Assembly (NCBI GenBank): GCA_021734595.1
Contig: JAIPIO010000091.1
Location: 1 to 13,114 of the forward strand
Reading direction: 5' to 3'
From: Kiritimatiellales bacterium
GTDB taxonomy: Bacteria; Verrucomicrobiota; Kiritimatiellia; Kiritimatiellales; Pontiellaceae
Length of the DNA stretch: 13,114 nucleotides
The notes beneath the pieces were generated by a model. The model did not search any database. It worked only from the letters and a program-made list of their open reading frames with translations, and was not told the origin of the DNA. Below are positions 6,955-13,114 of the stretch, piece by piece. The translations under genes and the position numbers were made by a program. The number at the start of each line of letters is the position of its first letter. Position 1 is the first letter of the stretch.

Positions 6955-7178
6955 CATGCTTTGCGACGTAGCATTTCTTTGTTCAGGGCAGGCAAGAAAT
7001 TGATAGACAGCAATATTTGACGGCAGGAAAATGGAAGGGAATCCGGTTCCTTATTATTGCAACGCCCTTCGGTTGTTGTTTCGTGCCTCAAGCCACGCTT
7101 CGCGTCCGTCGTTCCATTTTTTTGTCTTCCAACAATTTGGTTCCGGCTCAGCCGGGTGGGGATATTGATGCCGTGATT

Positions 7179-8462
7179 CTATTCTGCATCTATGGCAAAC
7201 AGATGAGTCAGCGTCCTGATATACATCGAATCTTTGGTAATGGCCGGGGTCGATTTGCACTCTTCGCCCAGTTCATTTCGTGCCAGCAACTTAAACTTAT
7301 CCGATGCCTCAAACACGGCTACGGAACCGTCTTTTGATGCAATAAAAATCTTTCCTCCCGCTACCACCGGAGAACCATAGAACAGTTTATAATCCTCCAA
7401 CTGCTCCGACCAAACCTTCTTTCCGTCCTTATGCGTGTAGCAGCTTACCAGTCCCTTGTCTTCGACCAAAAACAGATGCTCCTTATAGACAACAGGCGTC
7501 GGGATATGGGGAATCTCCGCTTCAATCCGCCAGACTTCCTCTGTTTTGTTGTTGTTTACCAACCGCAGTGCCACGATGTGTTTTGGATATTTTGTAAAGC
7601 CGCACACCCCGATCATGAGATCCCCTGCAAGGACGGGAGAAGCAATCGCCCGCTCGCTTTTCTCCGTCGGAAAAGCCCGGTTTTCCCACAGCACCTTCCC
7701 GCTTTCGGGATTTACGCCGGTCATGCCATGGATCCAGTTAACAAACAGCAATTGTGCCTTGCCGTTCTTATCCGGGTACAGGCAGGGCACCGAAAAGGTG
7801 ATCCGCTGACTTTCCCGGTCGATCTTCCATTTCAGTTTTCCGGTCTTGGCATCCAGCGCGATGAGATTCCCGTCGTCCTTATGGTCGTTTCCGAGGATCA
7901 TGAGGTTTTTATACAGAATAGGCGAGGCTCCGAAACCATGGCCTTCCGTAATAGGCTCGCGCGACTCCTGCCACAGAACCTTTCCCTTGTGATCCAGTCC
8001 GACGATGGAAAGTGCTTCCTTGTTGCCCCATGTAAAAAACACCCCGCTTTCATTCACCGCAGCAGTGGTTGAAGCCATGCTGTTCAGCGGATGATGCCTG
8101 GCGGCAGCAGCCTTGAAATCCTTGTCCCACAGAATTTTTCCGGTTTCTTCATCAAGGCACAATGCGGTCCGGGTCCCGCTTTTCTCATCGGCCGTCAGGA
8201 GATAGATTTTATGGTTCCAGATGACCGGCGATCCAACGCCCGTGCCGGGCAGCTTGACTTTATAGCGATACGATGAATCAGTCCATTTGGCGGGAATTTT
8301 TGTGTCACTGACCCCACTCCCGTTAGGCCCCCGAAACCGGGTCCAGCCGTTGTCAGCATGTGCCAGACTGGCCAAGGCAATAAACAGAATCAGAGTTAAA
8401 CTGACGATTTCCAGGCGATGCGGACACGCCCCCGACGGGATTGTTTTGGATAAAAGTTTCAT
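7179..8462 (-). CDS. Secreted PQQ-like beta-propeller repeat protein
   Basis: 427 residues from the ATG at 8462. A longer frame to a TTG at 8531 is rejected because the ATG gives a clean signal peptide (positively charged start, hydrophobic VSLTLILFIALASLAHA at ~20-36) and the extension crosses a promoter-like sequence. The mature protein starts with W-T-R-F-R-G-P-N-G-S-G-V, a motif shared by many secreted PQQ-like propellers of Planctomycetes and Verrucomicrobia. Blade repeats follow, with the recurrent pattern of aliphatic strand, LDAKTGK/NPESGKVLW turn and W (e.g. CLDEETGKILWDK, ALDAKTGKLKWK, GVNPESGKVLWE). No dehydrogenase-specific residues (such as a vicinal disulfide) are evident, so PQQ binding or catalysis should not be assumed; a scaffold or binding role outside the cytoplasm is more likely. 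No Shine-Dalgarno sequence precedes the ATG. Confidence 0.9.
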   Translation of the reverse strand: MKLLSKTIPSGACPHRLEIVSLTLILFIALASLAHADNGWTRFRGPNGSGVSDTKIPAKWTDSSYRYKVKLPGTGVGSPVIWNHKIYLLTADEKSGTRTALCLDEETGKILWDKDFKAAAARHHPLNSMASTTAAVNESGVFFTWGNKEALSIVGLDHKGKVLWQESREPITEGHGFGASPILYKNLMILGNDHKDDGNLIALDAKTGKLKWKIDRESQRITFSVPCLYPDKNGKAQLLFVNWIHGMTGVNPESGKVLWENRAFPTEKSERAIASPVLAGDLMIGVCGFTKYPKHIVALRLVNNNKTEEVWRIEAEIPHIPTPVVYKEHLFLVEDKGLVSCYTHKDGKKVWSEQLEDYKLFYGSPVVAGGKIFIASKDGSVAVFEASDKFKLLARNELGEECKSTPAITKDSMYIRTLTHLFAIDAE

Positions 8463-8468
8463 GGTCAA

Positions 8469-8498
8469 ATAGTAGTTGGATGGTGATGGTTTAGTCAA
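8469..8498 (-). promoter_or_regulatory. Promoter of the PQQ-like gene, possibly giving a leaderless transcript
   Basis: On the minus strand, TTGACT (8493-8498; 5 of 6 to the -35 consensus) and TACTAT (8469-8474; 4 of 6 to -10) are 18 bases apart. Only six bases (8463-8468) separate the -10 box from the ATG at 8462, so the expected transcription start falls on or next to the A of the start codon. This agrees with the absence of a ribosome binding site. Confidence 0.5.
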
Positions 8499-8619
8499 GG
8501 CTAGCGGACACCATGAAAAAGGATAAATCAAATTCGCTCCACTCCGTCATTGTTGAATATTACGACCCCGCTTTATGTGGCTCCCCTTTACAGCCGTAGA
8601 TTCCGGCCGCCTGAACCGT

Positions 8620-8636
8620 TTTCCGAAGATTGGAAA
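8620..8636. repeat. Palindrome copy 3 (TTTCCGAA-G-ATTGGAAA)
   Basis: Same 17-base frame as copies 1 and 2, with two mismatches between arms; flanking G/T (8618-8619) and C (8637) extend the pairing. It starts 22 bases beyond the GH27 stop codon, the same relative position as copy 1 behind the beta-helix gene. The rest of the 8463-8658 intergenic region holds the PQQ-gene promoter and no gene. Confidence 0.6.
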
Positions 8637-8658
8637 CACATATGGGCATCGCTCCCAA

Positions 8659-9927
8659 TCACAGAGACAGGCGATAAACCACCACATCGTGCGACGCGAC
8701 CGAGCTTTTTATCCGGTCTTTATATTTTCCAAAATCCTTGCCCGCCCAAATATCGCGAACCCTTTTTTCCGTACCCTTTTCTAGTCCCAGGTCGCTCCAT
8801 TTTACATCGGCCTCGACAGCCGATTCCCCGCGATTCAGAACGCATACCGCCAGATCGCCGTTCGACAGCGGTTTGGTGAAAATCTCGAGGTCTCCCGTGT
8901 CCAGAACCTTGACCGCTTGTTTGCACAGTCTGTCCTGGTTGATGGCGATCATCTCCTTGTGCGTGATGATTTCCAGGACCTCATCGGGAATATCTCTGAG
9001 ATCGCTGCCCAGGATAAGCGGCGCGGTCAACATGCACCATAGCGAGAAGTGCGCCCGGTTCTCCGAGGCCGTCAGCTTCCCGTTGCCCACCTCCAGCATA
9101 TCCGGGTCGTTGAAGGCTCCCGGACCGCACAACACCTCCAACCCCTCCTGCATATCCAGGATATGCATGATGCGATCCCACTTCGCGCTGATGTCGCCCG
9201 AAGTCCGCCACATCACGCCGTAGTCGGCCGACCAACTGAAGGCCTCGACCATTTCTTTCTTGGAAAACAGTCGAGGAGGGTTTTTCTTCTCCTCTTTGCT
9301 TAGGGACTTCTTGAGGTCCCACATTCTTTTCTTGTTGTCGGGGTGATAGCGCGACACGCCCCCGGCCCAGCCCTTTTCGCAGATGGCGTGGACGATATCG
9401 GGGTTTCCCCGCTTCAAGGCTTCGTTGAAGCACCGGTAGCGTTCAATGATCTTCTCCCTTTCGAGATGTTGCTCCTTGTTGCGCGTCGGGCAATAGTCGT
9501 ACTTTACATACTTCACGCCCCAGTCCGAAAACTGCCTGGCGTGCAGCACCTCGCGGCCCAGGCTCCCCGGATAGTCCGCACAGGTTCGCTTATTCGGAGA
9601 AGAGTAGATGCCAAGCTCGAAGCCGCGCGACCGCACATGCTTGACCAGCGCCGGAATTCCATTCGGGAACTTCTTCGGATCGGGCAGCAGCTCACCCTTC
9701 CCTCCCAGTTCCTTCGCCTGCCAGCAGTCGTCGATGACCAGGTACTTGTAGCCCGCCTCGGCGAGTTTATGCTTCTTCGCTCCGTCGGCGATCTCCTTAA
9801 TCAAGGCCTCCGAAATATTGCCGTGGAAGCGGTTCCAGGAATTCCAGCCCATCGGAGGGGTCTTGGTCTGTGCAAAGACAGGCAGCACGGCGAACAAAAC
9901 CGCAATTGATAATGCTTTTTTTTTCAT
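8659..9927 (-). CDS. Alpha-galactosidase, glycoside hydrolase family 27
   Basis: 422 residues with an N-terminal signal peptide (KKKALSIAVLFAVLPVFAQ, 2-20), so secreted or periplasmic. It hydrolyses terminal alpha-linked galactose (or a related sugar) with retention. GH27 motifs appear in order: PPMGWNSWNRF (24-34), IDDCWQ (65-70; the D-D pair binds sugar hydroxyls), GIYSSPNKRTCADYPGSLG (106-124), the nucleophile D144 in VKYVKYDYC, the acid/base D245 in WRTSGDI, GAFNDPDML (270-278), and ENRAHFSLWCMLTAPLILGSDLR. A beta-sandwich follows from ~340. Between ICEKGW and WRTSGDI there are about 40 more residues than usual (~190-230, Lys-rich). The ATG overlaps the esterase stop as ATGA, with only a weak GAG upstream, pointing to translational coupling. 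Alpha-galactosidase is the main activity of GH27; other activities such as alpha-N-acetylgalactosaminidase exist, so the substrate is not certain. Confidence 0.93.
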   Translation of the reverse strand: MKKKALSIAVLFAVLPVFAQTKTPPMGWNSWNRFHGNISEALIKEIADGAKKHKLAEAGYKYLVIDDCWQAKELGGKGELLPDPKKFPNGIPALVKHVRSRGFELGIYSSPNKRTCADYPGSLGREVLHARQFSDWGVKYVKYDYCPTRNKEQHLEREKIIERYRCFNEALKRGNPDIVHAICEKGWAGGVSRYHPDNKKRMWDLKKSLSKEEKKNPPRLFSKKEMVEAFSWSADYGVMWRTSGDISAKWDRIMHILDMQEGLEVLCGPGAFNDPDMLEVGNGKLTASENRAHFSLWCMLTAPLILGSDLRDIPDEVLEIITHKEMIAINQDRLCKQAVKVLDTGDLEIFTKPLSNGDLAVCVLNRGESAVEADVKWSDLGLEKGTEKRVRDIWAGKDFGKYKDRIKSSVASHDVVVYRLSL

Positions 9928-10781
9928 AATAAATTCTCATCAAAAAAGGAAGCGGCGGCAGACATGGCGGTTTCAAAGAAACCCTTGTCCCTCAGGAACG
10001 GATGGGGAGCGCCGGGAATAATCAATAGACCGGAACGTATTTTCAGGCGATCCATATCAGTCCTGATCGGCAACGCATGCGTATCTGAATTATCCAACTC
10101 ACCCGTAATGAACAGCATGGGCGGATCGCTGGGGTCGAGATGCCTTCGCGGGGATGCCAGCTGATACGTTTCCTTGTTTTCGTCCAGCGAACCACCCAGA
10201 AAATCGTGCCAGATTTTCGCGCCGGGTTTTGCGGTCATTTCCCTTATGCGGTCGGTTTCCAGATCGCTTTGGGCGCCCATGGGAACGGCCGCCTGGATGG
10301 CGCTGGAAAAACCTGCATTCCCGCCGTCGCCCTCAAGCGCTTCAACCCCGGAGGACGTCGCCAAAAGCGCGGCAAGGTGTCCGCCTGCGGAGTGACCGAT
10401 CGCGCCGATACGCTTAGGATCGATGCCGTGCTTTTCGGCATTGGCGCGGAGCCACCGAACAGCGGCCTTGCAGTCCTGGATCTGTGCCGGAAACGGCGCC
10501 TCGCCGCTGAGTCTGTACGAAATCGAAACAGCCACATAATTTCGCTCAGCCAAATACTCGGCAACCTTATGGAAATTCCTGCTGTTCCCCTTACTCCATC
10601 CGCCCCCGTGTATGCAGACAATGGCAGGCATAGGCTTCTTTTGTTTGGTTGGCTTAAAGAGGTCGAGTTGAAGTTCGCGCGTGCCGTACCGGGCAAAGGT
10701 CAACCCCTCGATTTTCTTTATCTCCGCCCTGCCCTCAAGCAACAGGCAAAAAGACAGTGCCAACAAAAGGTGAACTCTCAT
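9924..10781 (-). CDS. Secreted alpha/beta-hydrolase esterase (Aes/BD-FAE type)
   Basis: 285 residues from the ATG at 10781. AGGA ends eight bases upstream, and the N-terminus (MRVHLLLALSFCLLLEGRA) is a signal peptide. Alternative ATGs at 10787 and 10790 would add two or three residues; the frame is open to 10922, but that part overlaps no ribosome binding site. The oxyanion motif HGGGW is at 58-62, the nucleophile elbow GHSAGG at 129-134 (S131), the likely acid is D230 or D233 in ITGELDNSD, and the catalytic His is H260 in PGAPHPF. Relatives remove acetyl, feruloyl or similar esters from polysaccharide side chains or act on small esters. It sits 112 bases behind the DUF6259 gene and overlaps the GH27 start by four bases, so it probably works on the same glycan as the alpha-galactosidase. 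Confidence 0.88.
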   Translation of the reverse strand: MRVHLLLALSFCLLLEGRAEIKKIEGLTFARYGTRELQLDLFKPTKQKKPMPAIVCIHGGGWSKGNSRNFHKVAEYLAERNYVAVSISYRLSGEAPFPAQIQDCKAAVRWLRANAEKHGIDPKRIGAIGHSAGGHLAALLATSSGVEALEGDGGNAGFSSAIQAAVPMGAQSDLETDRIREMTAKPGAKIWHDFLGGSLDENKETYQLASPRRHLDPSDPPMLFITGELDNSDTHALPIRTDMDRLKIRSGLLIIPGAPHPFLRDKGFFETAMSAAASFFDENLL

Positions 10782-10893
10782 TTTCATCATCCTTTCCACA
10801 ACCGGATTTTCATGGTTTTGGTTCGTCATTGAAAGCAATTTGAAACAAAAATGGATAAGCAATCGATCTTCCAGCACTAGCGGCACGTGCAAA

Positions 10894-13114
10894 TCACCGA
10901 ACAATAAGCATCCGCACACCAAAAGGTTCCAGTTCTACAACGAATTCCTCCGGCAGGAAATCAAAGTACCGCTCAACCGATTTATCAATCCGGTGAAGCC
11001 TTGCAGGGCGTCCCGCCCCGGCATCCCTAACCCGCACCTGCTGCGGTTGCGCGGTGGCATTGACAATCACGGTGCCGACTGATCCATCAGGTGCTTTAAA
11101 GCGTCCGGCAGTCACGGTCTGCAATGGCCGCGTAGCGCACTTTCCCAGAGTTTCAGCCTTCTTGTCCGACCCCTTCTGCCGTTGGGGAACAAACCACTCC
11201 TCGCGCTCTTTGCAAAACACCTGCGGCGGATGCAGGGTTTCCCCCAGAAGCAGGTATTCCGGGAAGGATGCAAACGGCCGACAGAAAGCAAAAAAGGCCT
11301 GTGACACCTCTTCGGTCCACTTATCTTTGGCCTGCAGGGGCACCTGATGGGCAAAGGGACAGGGAATGAGACCACGCGTCACGTTATGGGCAAGAGCCTG
11401 GCAACGCAAGCCGGGTGAGACCTTGGCCCCCTTGGGACCCTGACCCTGCACCAGCGCAGCACCGAATGCAGTAACATAGTCGTGGTAAAGATAGGAAAAG
11501 AGCCCAACCGATCCCTCTCCGCCGGAAGCATGATCCAGCACACCGAATTGGCGGCTCCAGTAGGTGGCCATCACCGGAATAATCATCTCGCCGCAGTTCT
11601 CAACAAAAAGGCCAATCTCGGGATTAACCTCGCGTCCCTGCCGGATTATCTCTGCGCAGAGATCGTGGAATCCGCTCCACATCCACGCGCCGTATCCCGG
11701 TGGGTGTCCGTGGCCGGCTGCATAGCAGGGCTCGCTCTGTCCCCCGCCGATCTCCTGGTCAAAGCTTATCAGCGGGGTTCCCAGCTCCGCGGCTTTAAGA
11801 AAGATATCCAGCATGGTCTTCCGGGCCTCCTCACTGCCATGGCAGAGTTTGGCGGAAAGACCGCGCCAGCTTCCGGAAGATCCGACCGCATCCGTTTTAT
11901 CCACCAGCCAAGGAGTACCATCGGTACAATGAACGGTCATCGCCTGCCGACGTTTAAACTGAGCCGAGTCATCAAATTCCGGACCATTGGAGGTCTGCGG
12001 CCGCCGAATCACCCACCAATAACCGGAGGTCAGGAAAGCGGTGCGGTCTCCTTGTGCCAAAAGCGTTTTATTGGCGTTACGCCAGGCCTCATCCGAAGGA
12101 ATGGTGGGAAAATAGTTAATACCGGCCCAGGTGCCGCGATTCTCCCAACCATAGGGGATGGCGATCATGTGATCCACGCCGGCGCGTCTTCTGTATTCAG
12201 CGACCACCCCGGGGAGATGTTCGAGGTTCGGCCCAAATGAACCGTTGTATCCCTTGGGGCTTCCGATACCGAATATGATTCCCGCGGAACCCTCTTTGAG
12301 AAAGGCGGGAATATCGTCGCGCTGCGTCAGCTTGCGTGCACACCAGGGCTGATTACGGGCCCAGCATTTATACAGATCCGCTGCCGCGCGCCAGTTGCCG
12401 GTGAAAACACCCATCACGGTATCGTAGGGCACCGATCCATCCCCGGGCAGTTCCGGCCGGAGGTGACTGATCTTGAATTCAACAAAGCGATCCTCCACCA
12501 TCTCCGCCTCAAATTCCTTGCAGTGCCCGGCGGCATCCTGCGTGGCCAGCATCAAGCCGGCCGTATCATCGTACAGCGCCATCATCTGAACTGCGGCACC
12601 ACCGGGATAGGCGCCATGCAGATGGCGGTTGAGACGCCCCGGGGTGTTCACCACGATGCCGTCGGTATGACTCTGAGGAAACAGCAGGCGGTCATCGGCC
12701 GCATCCTTGCCCAAAGAGGATGATGCGGCAAAACAGGGATAACGGATTGCTGCCACAGCCTGATCAGAGGGATTCTTCACATCCATCCCGAAATGGAGCA
12801 GTTCATCGTCGCCGGCGGTTATCCTAACGGTTACCACCATGCCCGGTTCCGGCCCATCGCTGAACACGCCCTGCAGGGAGCCGGCGGAGGCCCTGGACCA
12901 TTTCTGCCGGATAAAATCATCCGCGGTCAGTTCCAACGCCTCGCCCCGCTGCCAGCGGCTCAGGCGGAGACGGAATAGCGGCCGGCGCTGTGCGGAAGAT
13001 GTAAAGCACTGCCCCGTTGCAGTGTCCTCCAGGTGACGCAGCGAACCGCTCTCGCGGTCAATGGCCGCAACCAGTCCACCGGCCGAACCCCCGATATGCG
13101 GGCCGGATTCAAAG
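10894..13114 (-). CDS. DUF6259-family protein, putative carbohydrate-active enzyme (5' partial)
   Basis: Reading on the minus strand from the right edge, the frame (first full codon ending at 13113) is open for 739 residues to the TGA at 10894-10896. A TTG at 12936 is not a start: the 59 upstream residues (e.g. GGLVAAIDRESGSLRHLED, PLFRLRLS) are clearly part of the N-terminal beta-sandwich. The true start is outside the window. In visible-fragment numbering, ~1-240 is the beta-sandwich, ending in the family signature VMGVFTGNWRAAADLYKCWA followed by QPWC. From ~265 a TIM-barrel-like region contains HMIAIPYGWENRG, WLVDKTDAVGSSG, PLISFDQEIGGGQ (~448-460, a plausible acidic active site) and GLFVENCGE. 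A beta-rich C-terminal domain ends the protein. DUF6259 is functionally uncharacterised; the architecture and the neighbouring esterase and GH27 suggest a glycosidase-like enzyme, which is inference. Confidence 0.85.
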   Translation of the reverse strand, partial: FESGPHIGGSAGGLVAAIDRESGSLRHLEDTATGQCFTSSAQRRPLFRLRLSRWQRGEALELTADDFIRQKWSRASAGSLQGVFSDGPEPGMVVTVRITAGDDELLHFGMDVKNPSDQAVAAIRYPCFAASSSLGKDAADDRLLFPQSHTDGIVVNTPGRLNRHLHGAYPGGAAVQMMALYDDTAGLMLATQDAAGHCKEFEAEMVEDRFVEFKISHLRPELPGDGSVPYDTVMGVFTGNWRAAADLYKCWARNQPWCARKLTQRDDIPAFLKEGSAGIIFGIGSPKGYNGSFGPNLEHLPGVVAEYRRRAGVDHMIAIPYGWENRGTWAGINYFPTIPSDEAWRNANKTLLAQGDRTAFLTSGYWWVIRRPQTSNGPEFDDSAQFKRRQAMTVHCTDGTPWLVDKTDAVGSSGSWRGLSAKLCHGSEEARKTMLDIFLKAAELGTPLISFDQEIGGGQSEPCYAAGHGHPPGYGAWMWSGFHDLCAEIIRQGREVNPEIGLFVENCGEMIIPVMATYWSRQFGVLDHASGGEGSVGLFSYLYHDYVTAFGAALVQGQGPKGAKVSPGLRCQALAHNVTRGLIPCPFAHQVPLQAKDKWTEEVSQAFFAFCRPFASFPEYLLLGETLHPPQVFCKEREEWFVPQRQKGSDKKAETLGKCATRPLQTVTAGRFKAPDGSVGTVIVNATAQPQQVRVRDAGAGRPARLHRIDKSVERYFDFLPEEFVVELEPFGVRMLIVR

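Larger units (their letters stand above)
6860..7178. other. Intergenic region upstream of the Tat-signal gene
   Basis: About 320 bases without a convincing gene. It holds a probable minus-strand promoter at 6897-6925, two adjacent inverted repeats (6924-6937 and 6939-6954), a small ACGC-TTC-GCGT hairpin (7095-7105) and a CCGGC-TCA-GCCGG inverted repeat (7143-7155). The last lies about 25 bases after the stop of the PQQ-like gene on the minus strand, but no U-tract follows it, so terminator function is doubtful. A minus-strand frame reading into 7054 has no start of its own and is not called. Confidence 0.6.

Noticed and set aside
7143..7155. CCGGC-TCA-GCCGG hairpin as terminator of the PQQ-like gene
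   Set aside because: The stem is short and no U-tract follows it in the direction of transcription; recorded only in the intergenic description.
7054..7178. Minus-strand reading ending ...EAWLEARNNNRRALQ, resembling a protein C-terminus
   Set aside because: The frame only continues out of another frame of the PQQ-like gene, has no start or upstream domain of its own, and the resemblance to a sulfatase-like tail is too weak to call a remnant.
10140..10832. 230-codon plus-strand frame opposite the esterase gene
   Set aside because: The minus strand has the full HGGGW / GHSAGG / His triad; the plus-strand frame is only its complement.
11482..12240. 252-codon plus-strand frame inside the DUF6259 gene
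   Set aside because: Antisense shadow of a well-supported gene; the translation shows no recognisable motif and no ribosome binding site stands out.
12934..12936. TTG as the start of the DUF6259 gene
   Set aside because: The frame is open to the window edge and the upstream residues form part of the N-terminal domain, so the gene is truncated by the window rather than starting here.
1..13114. CRISPR arrays, tRNA/rRNA genes, insertion sequences, integrases
   Set aside because: I looked for regularly spaced repeats, tRNA-like cloverleaf ends, transposase motifs and long terminal inverted repeats and saw none.

Overview
The window looks like a chromosomal polysaccharide-degradation region from a PVC-superphylum bacterium. 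My best guess is a Kiritimatiellota/Lentisphaerota-type organism. The grounds are the gene mix: a secreted parallel beta-helix protein, a DUF6259 protein, a GH27 alpha-galactosidase with a signal peptide, an Aes/BD-FAE-type esterase, a secreted PQQ-like propeller carrying an RGPNGSGV motif, and a Tat-exported glycosidase-like protein. No rRNA or marker gene is present, so the taxon is inference only.

Layout on the + strand: 1-2484 is the 3' part of a large secreted right-handed beta-helix protein with a chitobiase-type C-terminal domain. It is followed by two copies of a short palindrome and then a compact type II toxin-antitoxin pair (Phd/YefM antitoxin 2648-2902, VapC-like PIN toxin 2899-3318). 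The toxin starts at a TTG that overlaps the antitoxin stop.

Layout on the - strand, in transcription order from the right edge: a 5'-truncated DUF6259 protein (to 10894), a secreted alpha/beta-hydrolase esterase (10781-9924), a GH27 alpha-galactosidase (9927-8659, ATGA overlap with the esterase), a secreted PQQ-like beta-propeller (8462-7179, possibly leaderless), and then two consecutive AT-rich reading frames. These two are a Tat-signal protein (6859-5951) and a TIM-barrel/GATase-like glycosidase-related protein (5881-3413).

The strongest oddity is that the last two reading frames lie in the same frame and are separated by one TAA. The 23 codons between that stop and the next ATG are open, contain no good ribosome binding site, and look like the missing start of a sugar-binding domain. 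I read 3413-6859 as one roughly 1150-residue Tat-exported enzyme interrupted by an in-frame stop in a T6A6 tract: a mutation, a sequencing or polishing error, or, less likely, recoding. This block is visibly richer in A+T than its neighbours and sits next to the toxin-antitoxin pair, which suggests recent acquisition.

As a whole the locus looks like a carbohydrate-use cluster: export, side-chain removal (alpha-galactose, esters) and backbone-type hydrolases. No SusC/SusD pair, transporter, sulfatase or regulator gene is visible within the window.
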